A DNA stretch of 64,000 nt from Chitinophaga niabensis (GTDB taxonomy: Bacteria; Bacteroidota; Bacteroidia; Chitinophagales; Chitinophagaceae): assembly GCF_039545795.1 (NCBI RefSeq), contig NZ_CP154260.1, positions 315,001 through 379,000 of the forward strand, written 5' to 3'. The translations under genes were made by a program, and so were the position numbers. Below the pieces are notes generated by a model, which worked only from the letters and a program-made list of their open reading frames with translations, made no database searches and was not told where the DNA came from. Shown here one piece after another: positions 1-8,286 of the stretch. The stretch's first letter is position 1; every line of letters starts with the position of its first letter.

Positions 1-516
1 CCCGTTTGCGGTCAAAATGGTTTCAATGGCTGATTGTACAATATGATCAATGGTTTCTGTATCAGTTAACCGGTTGAATAGAAATGTTTCGATCAGGTTT
101 ATCCTTTCCGGAGTTGTGCTGGCATGTAGGATCTTTTGTGCTATTTCCCGTCCGTCCTTTCCAAATAGTTTTTCCAAAGGGACGGCAGTGTTTTCCATTT
201 CCCTGATCGGAAAGGTTGCAAACGGCAGAAATCCATGTGGGTGAAAGCAAACAAAGAAAGTGCCTGTTTCTCCTGTGGGTTCTACTTCATATGGTCCGGT
301 CAGTTGCCCGATTACAAAACATTTTGGTAAGAAGATGCTGTCTCCGTTTGGAGGATAATATTTGTAGGGATCACCATAATGAAAGATCATTTTCATACAG
401 CCATCGGGAACAATGGTGTTTTTCTCAGGTGTTTTTTCTTTCGGGCTTTCCAATGTCCAATAACATTTGACGAATGCCGCTAAGTCGCTGTTCGGTTCAA
501 ATATTTGATGGATCAT
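1..516 (-). CDS. AraC-type regulator, N-terminal part (cut by window edge)
   Basis: An open frame runs from an ATG at 516-514 to base 1 without a stop (172 codons visible), so the gene continues beyond the left edge. The visible part resembles the N-terminal sensor domain (DUF6597 type) of Bacteroidota AraC regulators: a CYW motif near residue 18, VPDGCMKMIF near residue 36, and FHPHGFLPF near residue 98. The helix-turn-helix expected at the C-terminus would lie outside the window, so the AraC assignment rests on the sensor-domain motifs alone. The gene stands by itself; the 118-bp hairpin repeat at 590-707 lies just upstream of its start. Confidence 0.75.
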   Translation of the reverse strand, partial: MIHQIFEPNSDLAAFVKCYWTLESPKEKTPEKNTIVPDGCMKMIFHYGDPYKYYPPNGDSIFLPKCFVIGQLTGPYEVEPTGETGTFFVCFHPHGFLPFATFPIREMENTAVPLEKLFGKDGREIAQKILHASTTPERINLIETFLFNRLTDTETIDHIVQSAIETILTANG

Positions 517-589
517 TGATTTTATTTAACATAATGTGATAGTATTCTTTTGATTATCAGCTAATTAGAAAGTCAGCCTACCTGAAATC

Positions 590-707
590 CGCTATGGTGG
601 CTTCATCCAAGCTTAACCCTTGCTTCATCCTAGCTTCATCCTTGCTCTAAACCGCTCCAGGAGCTAACACCAAGCAAGGATTAAGCTTGGATGAAGCTAC
701 CATGGCG
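590..707. repeat. 118-bp inverted repeat built from degenerate 11-bp units
   Basis: Positions 590-625 and 672-707 are 36-bp arms that pair as an inverted repeat with three mismatches, separated by 46 bp. The left arm and the loop contain a degenerate 11-bp tandem repeat: units starting GCTTCATCC, GCTTAACCC, GCTTCATCC, GCTTCATCC and GCTC. The loop has a smaller GCTCC-A-GGAGC hairpin. It lies between the start of the AraC-type gene and the end of the XRE gene. It looks like a dispersed intergenic hairpin element rather than a terminator, since no T-run follows. Confidence 0.75.
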
Positions 708-715
708 GTAAATAC

Positions 716-922
716 TTACAGCCAATCCCGGTCCTCCAGCTCAAAAAGCTCATCAGCTTTACAATTGAGTACTTTGGCAATTTTAAAGGCTAATATCGTA
801 GAAGGAAGGAACTTACCTGCTTCAATCGCAATAATAGTTTGCCGTGCTACTTTTACTCTTTCAGCTAATTCTGCCTGTGTTAAATTCTGTCTCGCCCGCT
901 CCACCTTTATAAGATTTTTCAT
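716..922 (-). CDS. small XRE-family HTH regulator
   Basis: This 68-residue protein is almost entirely a Cro/CI-type helix-turn-helix: NLTQAELAERVKVARQTIIA spans about residues 13-32 and is followed by the IEAGKFLPS turn. Such single-domain XRE proteins bind DNA as dimers. Its ATG (922-920) overlaps the TGA of the upstream membrane-protein gene (ATGA), so the two are translationally coupled. Small XRE regulators paired with a four-helix membrane protein are common in Firmicutes and Bacteroidota; the pair may act together, but the signal is not known. Confidence 0.88.
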   Translation of the reverse strand: MKNLIKVERARQNLTQAELAERVKVARQTIIAIEAGKFLPSTILAFKIAKVLNCKADELFELEDRDWL

Positions 923-1329
923 TCCCCTTCATTTAAAGTCATCTGATACTTCAGGTAGTAAAAGTAAGCAGTAGCGATCATTAATGTTAACGCTAAAAAC
1001 TGGTAAGCTGAGATGGAAAGAATTACATCCTTCCCACGCTCAAAGCGCCAATTAAGGAAGACGTAATTGTATAGATGGGTAATTGAAAATGCAACAATCA
1101 CTGCTATTGCCAACGCTTTGAATTTTAGACTTCGTACCATTTCATCATCCGTCCTTTCCTTAGAAAAGAAAATAAATACAAATCCCCAGCTTAATCCCAC
1201 AGCTAGTTCATTGAAATCATAAATTCCCTTTTTATGGTGTTGCAGGAAGAAACTGATAATACCGGCAATGATTATCAGGATCCCCAATATTTTAGTCCAG
1301 TAGGAATAGGGGAAAGAATTTCGACTCAT
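919..1329 (-). CDS. four-helix membrane protein paired with XRE regulator
   Basis: The 136-residue product starts at the ATG at 1329-1327 (MSRNSFPYS). The frame stays open 45 codons further upstream, but that extension is Cys/Phe-rich and would run into the promoter region of the divergent gene, so the shorter start is preferred. Four hydrophobic segments are visible at about residues 12-28, 38-54, 66-88 and 105-125, with charged loops such as SKERTDDEM between the second and third. No enzymatic motif was recognised. It overlaps the XRE gene by four bases and is probably co-transcribed with it, perhaps as a membrane partner of that regulator. Confidence 0.75.
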   Translation of the reverse strand: MSRNSFPYSYWTKILGILIIIAGIISFFLQHHKKGIYDFNELAVGLSWGFVFIFFSKERTDDEMVRSLKFKALAIAVIVAFSITHLYNYVFLNWRFERGKDVILSISAYQFLALTLMIATAYFYYLKYQMTLNEGE

Positions 1330-1426
1330 AAATGTAATGTTTACAATACTAAAAGTAATGTATAGATTACATTTCTCCAAATTTTGTTGCACAAAGCCGG
1401 GTGTAAATAATAATGATAAAAAGCAC

Positions 1427-1454
1427 TTTGAAATACAAAGTATATGTATATTTG
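1427..1454 (+). promoter_or_regulatory. Bacteroidota-type promoter
   Basis: A TTTG at 1427-1430 and TATATTTG at 1447-1454 match the Bacteroidota -33/-7 pattern (TTTG ... TAnnTTTG) with a 16-bp spacer. The -7 element lies 23 bases before the ATG at 1478, which supports that start over the longer open frame from 1337. Confidence 0.6.
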
Positions 1455-1477
1455 TTTCAAACAACCTATATCAGTTT

Positions 1478-2860
1478 ATGAAAATAGACATCATCATAGC
1501 ATACGTACAACGATATGAATTCGGGCATGAACGTGATTTCGTGCCACCCATCACGGGTATTCATTTAGCTGCCATTACGCCTGCCGAACATACAGTAAAT
1601 GTATTCCACCAGCAGATCGACAAGATTAACCTCGATACGGATGCTGATCTCATCGCTATTTCTTTTTTTAGCGGATTCGCCATGGCCGCCTACAATCTGG
1701 CGGTTGAGTTTAGGAAAAGAGGAAAAACGGTAGTGGCAGGAGGCCCGCATGTTACTTACTGTCAGTCAGAAGCGCTCGCTTACTTTGATGCTATTGTTAC
1801 CGGGGAAGCTGAGAACGTTTGGTCTGAGCTGCTCAAGGATTTTACGCTTGGGCAGTTAAAACAGGCATATACCGGAAGTCCCTGCGATATGAAGGACTTA
1901 CCCACTCCGCGATACGACCTGTTGCCGGACCGCTTCTTTATTAAAAAGGTGATACAGGCAACCAGGGGCTGCCCTTTCTCCTGTTCCTTTTGTACAGTTC
2001 CTTCCCTGAATCCCGGCTTTAGGTTACGCCCGGTGGAAGATGTGATACGCGATGCCTCTTATGATAAGTTCAGCTACTGGTGGCAAAGAAAAATTGTCTG
2101 GTTTTGGGACGATAATCTCACTATCAAACGGCCCTACATCAGGGAGCTTTTGCGAAAGATGATCCCGCTGAAAAAGTGGTGGCTCACACAGGCGAGCATG
2201 GATATTGCCAAAGATCCGGAATTGCTCGATCTAATGAAGGCCTCAGGCTGCATCGGCGTATTTTTAGGGATTGAGTCTTTCGGAGTAGATTCCCTGGCTG
2301 ACGCCAATAAGCGGCAGAACAAGATCGATAACTATAGCGCCGCCGTAAAGGAGATCAGGAAAAGAGGTATTGCGGTAATGGCCGGTTTCATTGCAGGATT
2401 TGACCATGACGATGAACAAAGTATCATCAATATGGCAGACCAATTGATGAAGATTGGTATTGATGTTCCCTTTCTTAGTATCATGACGCCATTCAGAGGA
2501 ACACCTATTTATACCACCTTAAATAAGGAAGGGCGGATCCTGGGTGAAAGGAACTGGAACTTTTACAATGGCTATAATGTTGCTTTTATCCCCAAAAAGA
2601 TAAACGAGGAGCAATTACTGCAGGCGCATAGGGCCTTGTGGAAGAAATCATTTTCACCCTTATATGCTTTCAGGCGAATCCTGCGGGGAGCATTCACTTT
2701 AAGAATGGGAGCATTTCTGCTGTCCCTGTTCATGAATTCGTTCTATAGCTATAAAAGAATTAAAAGGAATTATCCTATTGATATGAGCAAACGAAATGAT
2801 GTAATTAAAGCCGTAGCCCCTGTTCAGTATCATGAACAAACAATGGTAGCTGCAAGCTGA
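1478..2860 (+). CDS. B12-binding-domain radical SAM protein
   Basis: The 460-residue product has an N-terminal cobalamin-binding-like Rossmann region (about residues 1-130, with AGGPHVTYC near residue 86), then the radical SAM cluster motif CPFSCSFC with cysteines at about 165, 169 and 172. A TIM-barrel core follows, including GIESF and a [10 protein letters not shown] strand. This is the layout of class B radical SAM enzymes such as hopanoid, bacteriochlorophyll and lipid methylases or cyclases; the exact substrate cannot be told. The C-terminal region is rich in aromatic and basic residues and may contact the membrane. The start at 1478 follows a good promoter. It is monocistronic and converges on the next gene with a gap of 5 bases. 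Confidence 0.85.
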   Translation: MKIDIIIAYVQRYEFGHERDFVPPITGIHLAAITPAEHTVNVFHQQIDKINLDTDADLIAISFFSGFAMAAYNLAVEFRKRGKTVVAGGPHVTYCQSEALAYFDAIVTGEAENVWSELLKDFTLGQLKQAYTGSPCDMKDLPTPRYDLLPDRFFIKKVIQATRGCPFSCSFCTVPSLNPGFRLRPVEDVIRDASYDKFSYWWQRKIVWFWDDNLTIKRPYIRELLRKMIPLKKWWLTQASMDIAKDPELLDLMKASGCIGVFLGIESFGVDSLADANKRQNKIDNYSAAVKEIRKRGIAVMAGFIAGFDHDDEQSIINMADQLMKIGIDVPFLSIMTPFRGTPIYTTLNKEGRILGERNWNFYNGYNVAFIPKKINEEQLLQAHRALWKKSFSPLYAFRRILRGAFTLRMGAFLLSLFMNSFYSYKRIKRNYPIDMSKRNDVIKAVAPVQYHEQTMVAAS

Positions 2861-2865
2861 GTGGT

Positions 2866-3447
2866 TTACAAACGCTCCTTTGTCACCCACTTACCAACTT
2901 CAGGTGCTTTATAGGCGGACATTTTGTTTAAAAGATCCTCAATATCATCACTAATTAAAAGCATGTCCTGATTCACCTGTTTCAAAAAGCCATTGTCAAC
3001 CATGCTTTTTGTCAATACTGTTAAACAATCATAATACCCGTTTATATTTAAAAGCGCTATAGGTTTTTTATGGAGCCCGAGCTGTGCCCAGGTCAGCATT
3101 TCAAAAAGCTCTTCCAATGTTCCATAACCCCCTGGTAAAGCGATTACACCTTCACACAGATCGTTCATTTTTATTTTTCGTTCGTGCATGCTTTCCACAA
3201 GGATCAGCTCTGTCAGGTGTTTGTGGGCAATTTCCTTTTCCTGTAAGAATTTTGGCAATACACCCGTCACTTCTCCTCCTGCATGTAAAGCACCATCTGC
3301 AATGGCACCCATTAAACCAACATTTGCTCCGCCATAAACCAACCGGATCTTTTTCTTCGCCAATGTTTGCCCGAGCAGGATTGCCTGGCTTTTATAAATT
3401 TCGTCATGACCGAAACTGGAGCCGCAGAAAACAGTAATACTTTTCAT
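2866..3447 (-). CDS. LOG-family nucleotide phosphoribohydrolase (TIGR00730)
   Basis: This 193-residue protein has the lysine-decarboxylase-like Rossmann fold of the LOG family: GGANVGLMG at 39-47, SMHERK at 86-91 and the signature PGGYGTLEE at 105-113. Family members cleave the N-glycosidic bond of (cytokinin) nucleoside 5'-monophosphates to release the base and ribose 5-phosphate. In bacteria without a plant host the role is probably nucleotide housekeeping. The length is normal and the motif intact. It is divergent from the Crp-like gene, with closely spaced opposing promoters. Confidence 0.9.
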   Translation of the reverse strand: MKSITVFCGSSFGHDEIYKSQAILLGQTLAKKKIRLVYGGANVGLMGAIADGALHAGGEVTGVLPKFLQEKEIAHKHLTELILVESMHERKIKMNDLCEGVIALPGGYGTLEELFEMLTWAQLGLHKKPIALLNINGYYDCLTVLTKSMVDNGFLKQVNQDMLLISDDIEDLLNKMSAYKAPEVGKWVTKERL

Positions 3448-3461
3448 ACCCCCAATTTACC

Positions 3462-3492
3462 CAAAAATAGGATGACGATTTGCATATATTTG
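3462..3492. promoter_or_regulatory. face-to-face divergent -7 elements
   Basis: The plus strand has TATATTTG at 3485-3492, serving the Crp-like gene. The minus strand has TATTTTTG, complementary to 3462-3469, serving the LOG gene. Both match TAnnTTTG. The plus element overlaps the possible TTG start at 3480, so translation of the Crp-like gene more likely starts at ATG 3513. Confidence 0.55.
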
Positions 3493-3512
3493 GGAGAACT
3501 GAACGTGATCTT

Positions 3513-4079
3513 ATGGAGCGATATGAATTTTTTAAACAATTCCACAGCATCAGTATAGCAGACTATCATTTGTTGACTGATCGTCTTAAAACAAGATCGT
3601 TTAAGAAGGGAGATTTCATTACCATCCCAGGGCAGGTTCAGCGGGATCTTTACTTTGTGAAAAGCGGCGTGCAGATGTCTTACTTTGATGCCGATGACAA
3701 GATCTATACCCTTTCCTTTACTTATTTCCCTTATCTATGCGCCATAGCTGAATCCTTCTCCTTTCAGGTCCCTTCCAAATATTACCTGGTTTGTTTGACC
3801 GACAGTGAATTGGAGTACATCACCTTTGATGATCTTCAGGACCTGGTCAATCAATCACAACAGATAGAAAGACTCTTCAGGCGGATGACGGAAGCCATGT
3901 TAGCAGGGATGATCGATCTCCATATAGAATTGCGCGCCATGACCATTGAAGAACGGTACAAAACATTTTGCCGGAAGAACCCTGACCTGCTTCAACTTGT
4001 ACCGCATAAGTACATCGCCTCTTATCTGGGCATAGATGCCACTAATTTCAGTAAGCTGTTCAACAGCGTTAAATTTTGA
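3513..4079 (+). CDS. Crp/Fnr-family transcriptional regulator
   Basis: The 188-residue product starts MERYEFFKQF. An N-terminal cyclic-nucleotide-binding beta-roll covers about residues 10-120, with the typical FKKGDFITIPGQ and LYFVKSGVQ strands. A long helix follows, and the C-terminal winged-helix region ends in KYIASYLGIDATNFSKLFN. This is the usual build of short Bacteroidota Crp-like regulators. The Arg that binds cAMP phosphate in CRP is not recognisable, so the effector is unknown. The next gene, 63 bases downstream in the same direction, is an alpha/beta hydrolase and may be its target or operon partner. Confidence 0.85.
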   Translation: MERYEFFKQFHSISIADYHLLTDRLKTRSFKKGDFITIPGQVQRDLYFVKSGVQMSYFDADDKIYTLSFTYFPYLCAIAESFSFQVPSKYYLVCLTDSELEYITFDDLQDLVNQSQQIERLFRRMTEAMLAGMIDLHIELRAMTIEERYKTFCRKNPDLLQLVPHKYIASYLGIDATNFSKLFNSVKF

Positions 4080-4142
4080 TGTTGGTGTATACCAAGATTT
4101 GTTTGCCGGCAGGTTTCGAACTTTGTAAGCAAACGAATACAA

Positions 4143-4928
4143 ATGAACATAAAAGGTTATGCTGATGTCAATGGTCTAAAGATGTATTATGAAGTATATG
4201 GAGAAGGAAAACCACTCCTGCTTTTACCCGGAGCGCTTTCCGGGATTGGTACTGCATTTGGAAAATTAATCCCTTTACTTGCAACGGAAAGAAAGGTTAT
4301 TGCTATTGAATTTCAGGGATATGGCCATACCGCCGATATTCCGGAACGCCTGCTTTCTTATGAGCAGCTTACGGATGACGTTATTGAATTATTAGGTGCT
4401 TTGAATATCCCGCAAGCAGATCTTTTCGGGTATAGCACAGGGGCAGGAGTAGCTTTACAGGTGGCAATCCGCAGACCTGACCTTGTCAGAAAGCTCATAC
4501 TGGCCTCCGTTAGCTACAAGAGCAGTGGGCGTCATCCGGAACTTACCACCCTGTTTAACCCTGAATTCATGGAGGCTGTGTTAAAAGGCAGTCCATACGA
4601 AACAGAATATCTGAATACGGCTTCGAAACCTGGATACTGGCCTCAGCTCCTTGCTAAAGTAAGAGCATTTGAACAACAGGAACAAAACTGGTCAGCTGGT
4701 GAGATCAGGAACATCAAAGCTCCTGCTTTGATCATAGCCGGTGATGCGGATATCATTCAGCCAGAGCATACCGTGGAGTTGTATCGGTTATTGGGAGGAG
4801 GGAGCCTTGGGGAATTATCGATGCCTGCATCACAACTTGCCATATTACCAGGAACAATGCATACTGCACTAACACAAAGAACTGATTTATTAATGGCAAT
4901 GATCCCGGGGTTTCTTGATCCTAAATAA
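4143..4928 (+). CDS. alpha/beta hydrolase
   Basis: This 261-residue cytoplasmic protein has the complete alpha/beta hydrolase signature: oxyanion-side LLLLPGALSG, nucleophile elbow GYSTG with Ser98, an acidic residue in GDADII (Asp201 or Asp203) and His240 in TMHTAL. The fold covers esterases, lactonases and C-C hydrolases, so substrate cannot be assigned. No signal peptide is present. It lies 63 bases after the Crp-like gene on the same strand. Confidence 0.85.
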   Translation: MNIKGYADVNGLKMYYEVYGEGKPLLLLPGALSGIGTAFGKLIPLLATERKVIAIEFQGYGHTADIPERLLSYEQLTDDVIELLGALNIPQADLFGYSTGAGVALQVAIRRPDLVRKLILASVSYKSSGRHPELTTLFNPEFMEAVLKGSPYETEYLNTASKPGYWPQLLAKVRAFEQQEQNWSAGEIRNIKAPALIIAGDADIIQPEHTVELYRLLGGGSLGELSMPASQLAILPGTMHTALTQRTDLLMAMIPGFLDPK

Positions 4929-4989
4929 ACGTAGCTAATTCGTATCTTTCATCACACATAAAATTTCATCAGTTGTAAATTGGTTCAAA

Positions 4990-5355
4990 ATGAAATTTAC
5001 CAGGCTCGTTCCGAATGTATTTTACACAGACATTCAAGTAGGTCTCAAACTTTTTGTCGAATGCCTTGAATTCAGGATTGGTTATGACGAATTGAACTCA
5101 GATAATCCCTTTTGCGTGATTGAAAAAGATGAACTGCGGGTAAACCTTTTTCAAAATAAGGAATACGCTGAAAAAGACAGACCTGAAATTAGACTTGTGA
5201 CAAACAATATTGAAGAGGTTTATGAGAAAGTAGCATCAACGCACCCTGAATTACTCCATCCTAATCTCAATAAAGTTACACTTCGGCCCTGGGGAGCGAA
5301 GGAATTTGCATTGAGGGATGAATCCGATGTTTGTATTATCATTCAACAATGGTAA
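4990..5355 (+). CDS. VOC-family (glyoxalase/bleomycin-resistance fold) protein
   Basis: The 121-residue product has the beta-alpha-beta-beta-beta pattern of vicinal-oxygen-chelate proteins: an N-terminal strand LVPNVFYTDI, then a FVECLEFRIGYDE helix-strand, and a second half ending in LRPWGAKEFALRDES before the terminal CIIIQQW strand. Members bind or modify small molecules, often with metal. The metal ligands are not clear here, so no reaction is proposed. A hairpin terminator follows immediately. Confidence 0.8.
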   Translation: MKFTRLVPNVFYTDIQVGLKLFVECLEFRIGYDELNSDNPFCVIEKDELRVNLFQNKEYAEKDRPEIRLVTNNIEEVYEKVASTHPELLHPNLNKVTLRPWGAKEFALRDESDVCIIIQQW

Positions 5356-5360
5356 AAAAG

Positions 5361-5392
5361 AAAGGGAACACATCGCCTGACGTGTTCCCTTT
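5361..5392. terminator. bidirectional hairpin terminator
   Basis: An 11-bp stem (AAAGGGAACAC, 5361-5371, paired with 5382-5392) with a 10-base loop. A-rich and T-rich flanks on both sides suit termination of the VOC gene (+) and the convergent repeat protein (-). Confidence 0.8.
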
Positions 5393-5410
5393 CCTTATAT
5401 GTATGTTCAA

Positions 5411-6790
5411 CTAAGATCTTTGACGTCCGGACCGGCCATGTTCACCACCCCTTTGTGGTGCTGATTGTCCTCCCTGTGGTCTGGAGATGGAGCGTGGGCT
5501 GCGATCGAACTGGCGCTGTGGTCTGTCAACTGAACGTGGGCTGCGGTCAAACTGACGCTGTGGTCCCGGGTTATATTGACGTTGAGGAGCAGCGTTACGA
5601 TTGTATTCAGGCCTTGGACTGGTAACGTTCTCGGGACTACGGTCTATCCGCCTTTCTGGTCTGGTTACCGGATTAGAACGATCATACTGTCTTGACGGTA
5701 CAGTCCTGTCCACATCAGGGTTACGATCAAACTGCCGCGAAGGTGTATTTCTGTCTACTACAGCAGGGCTACGATCAAATTGTCTTGATGGTGCGCTTCT
5801 ATTCACGCCATTTCGGTCGAACTGCCTTGACGGTACATTTCTGTCCACATCAGGGCTACGATCAAACTGCCGCGAAGGTGTATTTCTGTCTACTACTGCA
5901 GGGCTACGATCAAATTGTCTCGATGGTGCGCTTCTGTTCACGCCATTGCGGTCGAACTGTCTTGATGGTACATTCCTGTCCACCCCATTAGCGCGGGAGG
6001 GCGCACTTCTGTAATTGTTGCGATAGTTAGTTACCACTACCCGGTTCCTGTCATAAACACTCCTCGAATAAACACGCATCGGGCGATAGATATGCGGAGC
6101 CCGTGAAATACGATAGCTATGCACTATCACATATCTTGGCCTGTAGCGGTAGCAGATGGGCTCATAAACTTGCCATGCCAGCGGCCTCCAGGGGCGCCAC
6201 CATCTTGGATAGTGATACCAGCTCCAGGGAGATACCCAAATGGTATAATATGGTGCGAACACAAAACGCACGGAAGGCCAGAACCACACATTCACCACCA
6301 GTCCGGATGGTGCAAAAGCAGCATTCGGTCCATGTGGTCTGTCTGACATCGTGGCGTCATTAAATGCACTCACTTCATCATCAGTGGGTTCCACAATCTT
6401 TGACTCACCATAAATATCTTCATCCCCTACGATCTGTACCACTGCTTGTTCATTTCCTGTTTTCTCCAATTCTATCACGGCAATGTCCTGACTTTCTGAG
6501 GATGACACTAATGACTGTAATACAAAGAGTTGTACATTTCCATCTTTTTTACTGACAACGCGGATATAATCTATCTCACCGTCCTCATTCAAATCGAGGT
6601 TATTTACGCCATTCTCTTTGGTATTCAGCATTTTCTCAAATTCTTCGGGATTTTGAGCCTTTTTGAACATCTCCAGGGCGCCTTCAAGGCTAAAGTTGTC
6701 CCCAGGCAAACCCGTTTCGTCCTGCGCCTGTACGCCGGTAGTCAGCATTAAGCTGAACAGTACGGCTGGCAATGAATGTAAAATTCTCAT
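5411..6790 (-). CDS. secreted Arg/Ser/Pro-rich repeat protein, unknown function
   Basis: The 459-residue product has a Sec signal peptide (residues 1-22, ending GVQA). A globular region of about 150 residues includes an EF-hand-like DLNEDGEIDYIRV. A stretch of about 60 residues is extremely rich in Trp, Tyr, Pro and Arg (PWSWYHYPRWWRPWRP), and a long basic tail is made of PSRQFDR-type repeats. The DNA of the tail has a 135-bp tandem repeat. The protein is strongly basic and probably extracytoplasmic, perhaps bound to an anionic surface polymer. No catalytic family was recognised. A 414-base open frame on the opposite strand is only a by-product of the repeats. Confidence 0.8.
   Translation of the reverse strand: MRILHSLPAVLFSLMLTTGVQAQDETGLPGDNFSLEGALEMFKKAQNPEEFEKMLNTKENGVNNLDLNEDGEIDYIRVVSKKDGNVQLFVLQSLVSSSESQDIAVIELEKTGNEQAVVQIVGDEDIYGESKIVEPTDDEVSAFNDATMSDRPHGPNAAFAPSGLVVNVWFWPSVRFVFAPYYTIWVSPWSWYHYPRWWRPWRPLAWQVYEPICYRYRPRYVIVHSYRISRAPHIYRPMRVYSRSVYDRNRVVVTNYRNNYRSAPSRANGVDRNVPSRQFDRNGVNRSAPSRQFDRSPAVVDRNTPSRQFDRSPDVDRNVPSRQFDRNGVNRSAPSRQFDRSPAVVDRNTPSRQFDRNPDVDRTVPSRQYDRSNPVTRPERRIDRSPENVTSPRPEYNRNAAPQRQYNPGPQRQFDRSPRSVDRPQRQFDRSPRSISRPQGGQSAPQRGGEHGRSGRQRS
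5691..5970 (-). repeat. 135-bp in-frame tandem repeat within coding sequence
   Basis: The block beginning CTTGACGGTA recurs with exact 135-base spacing at 5691, 5826 and 5961 (the last as CTTGATGGTA). This gives two full copies of a 45-residue unit and the start of a third. Each unit holds three PSRQFDR submotifs separated by NGVNRSA, SPAVVDRNT and SPDVDRNV. The copies are very similar, so the expansion is recent or is homogenised by recombination. Confidence 0.85.
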
Positions 6791-6887
6791 ACGATTCGCT
6801 GTTGTTACATAATATAAGACGACAAAAACTGAGAAAAGTTATACGAGAATCAAGCCAGAAATGTTAAACTTTAGCCATTTTTAAGAA

Positions 6888-6895
6888 TAAATTTG
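6888..6895 (+). promoter_or_regulatory. -7 promoter element
   Basis: TAAATTTG matches TAnnTTTG and lies 35 bases before the ATG of the SRPBCC gene. Confidence 0.5.
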
Positions 6896-6930
6896 AGAAT
6901 TTACAGGGCGGATTTATATAGTTTCAGAAT

Positions 6931-7365
6931 ATGGCAGAGAAGTTTTCAACGACAGTTACAGTAAACGCAGCACCCATGCAGGTTTGGTCCATTTTAACCA
7001 CCCAGGTGGAATGGATGGGGGAACCTGAGATGCAGATAGAAATATTTACCGACTGGAAAGTTAATTTCCCTATACTGATCCGGGGTTTTCACCACGCGAA
7101 GTTTGAGAATAAGGGTATTGTACTGCAATATGACGAAGGGAAGAGGTTAAGCTACAGCCACCTGAGTAATGTATCCCGTTTACCGGATCTCCCGGAAAAC
7201 TATACCATTCTTGAGTTTGTACTAACGCCTGCCGGAGAAGAAACGGAGTTAACCCTGAATATCGAAAACTTCCCCACAGAAGTTATCCGTAAACACCTGG
7301 AGTTCTATTGGAGGACCACTGTTTTTAAGATTAAGAAAGCAGCAGAAGACAAACCATTATTATGA
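6931..7365 (+). CDS. SRPBCC (START/AHSA1-like) domain protein
   Basis: This 144-residue single-domain protein begins with the typical AHSA1/SRPBCC strand and helix (TTVTVNAAPMQVWSILTT), continues with alternating strands such as GIVLQYDEGKRLSYSHLS, and ends with a long amphipathic helix (HLEFYWRTTVFKIKKAA). The fold forms a deep hydrophobic ligand pocket; functions range from chaperone activation to lipid handling, and none can be chosen here. Its end overlaps the convergent DUF2809-like gene by six bases. Confidence 0.8.
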   Translation: MAEKFSTTVTVNAAPMQVWSILTTQVEWMGEPEMQIEIFTDWKVNFPILIRGFHHAKFENKGIVLQYDEGKRLSYSHLSNVSRLPDLPENYTILEFVLTPAGEETELTLNIENFPTEVIRKHLEFYWRTTVFKIKKAAEDKPLL

Positions 7366-7728
7366 CCTGACCTTTTCAATGAATATCGTAAACACAATCC
7401 CAAGCGTATAAGCAATGATATCTGCCCAGGTGAAATAATTACCGATAACAATGTTGGCTATCCGTGAATGTTCAAGTCCCAGATGTTTCACCAGGTTAAA
7501 GTACTGCAAGGTTTCCACGAGATAGGAGAATGCCAGCACAGCCAGTGCCACTGGTATAACAGGAGCCTGAACAAAACTGCGCACAAAACAGTAGATCAGG
7601 ATAACTACCAGGAAATCGCCTGCATAAGGCCGGATAAATCCATCATGGAGATAGGCCGCAATAAGTACTTCAATAACAAATATCAGAACGGCAAGGCTGA
7701 AATATAGTGGACTAAAACGTAGTTTCAT
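7360..7728 (-). CDS. DUF2809-like membrane protein
   Basis: The 122-residue protein has four hydrophobic helices (about residues 7-27, 36-56, 60-78 and 97-118). It carries the conserved pattern RPYAGDFLVVILIYCF and, after the last loop, TWADIIAYTLGI, which match the DUF2809 family of small VanZ-like membrane proteins. The function of the family is unknown. The gene is convergent with the SRPBCC gene, overlapping its stop, and stands alone otherwise. Confidence 0.8.
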   Translation of the reverse strand: MKLRFSPLYFSLAVLIFVIEVLIAAYLHDGFIRPYAGDFLVVILIYCFVRSFVQAPVIPVALAVLAFSYLVETLQYFNLVKHLGLEHSRIANIVIGNYFTWADIIAYTLGIVFTIFIEKVRS

Positions 7729-7847
7729 AGTGTTAACTCAATGTAATACTTTAATTTTCAAATATAAAAGTGACAACTTGTATTACTTTTACTATATTAA
7801 CGTAGCCCCTTTTATCAAAATAGACTAACTCAATTAAAATCGTACGT

Positions 7848-8243
7848 ATGAAAAGGAAGAACAGTATTGTACTAATGGCAGCGGTGTTACTTTCCGTCAC
7901 GCTTTGCTCACTTTCGCTGCCGCAACAGCAAGAGAAAGCCAAAAACCTGAAGGTGCTCCCTAAAGATACCAGCCACGAAGAACTCGAAAGAGTGATGAAG
8001 GAATTTAAGGATGCACTGGGCGTAAAATGTAATTTTTGCCATGCACCCCGCAAAGATGATCCTAAGAAACTCGACTTTGCCAGCGATGATAATCACCACA
8101 AAAAGATAGCCCGTGATATGATGCGGATGACTGCACGTCTGAATAAAAAGTATTTTAAAAGTCATGAAGCAGTAGCGGTTACATGTTATACCTGCCATCA
8201 CGGAAGTGATGAACCGCTTACTGGCCCGGAAGTGGTAAAATGA
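7848..8243 (+). CDS. small diheme c-type cytochrome
   Basis: The 131-residue product has an N-terminal signal (MKRKNSIVLMAAVLLSVTL). Two c-type heme sites follow: CNFCH (Cys61, Cys64, His65) and CYTCH (Cys113, Cys116, His117). Between them lies a His/Met-rich helix (HHKKIARDMMRMTARL) able to supply axial ligands. The spacing resembles half of the photosynthetic reaction-centre cytochrome c fold (PF02276), which in non-photosynthetic Bacteroidota occurs as small stand-alone periplasmic cytochromes. No oxidoreductase lies next to it, so its electron partner is unknown. A clear terminator follows. Confidence 0.88.
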   Translation: MKRKNSIVLMAAVLLSVTLCSLSLPQQQEKAKNLKVLPKDTSHEELERVMKEFKDALGVKCNFCHAPRKDDPKKLDFASDDNHHKKIARDMMRMTARLNKKYFKSHEAVAVTCYTCHHGSDEPLTGPEVVK

Positions 8244-8251
8244 TCTTATCT

Positions 8252-8278
8252 AAAAAGCCCATCCAACGATGGGCTTTT
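8252..8278. terminator. rho-independent terminator
   Basis: AAAAAGCCCATC, a CAAC loop and GATGGGCTTTT form a strong stem directly after the cytochrome gene. The symmetrical A/T flanks let it serve the convergent lipoprotein gene too. Confidence 0.85.
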
Positions 8279-8286
8279 ACATTAAT

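Noticed and set aside
1337..1477. Longer start for the radical SAM protein
   Set aside because: The extension contains the promoter elements at 1427-1454 and has no similarity to the family.
5691..5970. Possible CRISPR array because of regular repeats
   Set aside because: The period is 135 bp, spacers are not unique, the repeat is in frame inside a gene and no cas gene is near.
5601..6014. 137-codon open frame on the plus strand with internal repeats
   Set aside because: It is the complement of the PSRQFDR repeat region; periodicity of the real gene removes stops on the other strand. No start context or signal, while the minus-strand product has a good signal peptide.
7840..7848. CGTACGTATG before the diheme cytochrome as an eighth LacI operator
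   Set aside because: Only the GTACGTA core matches; the flanking CG pairs of the 14-bp palindrome are missing and the gene is functionally unrelated.
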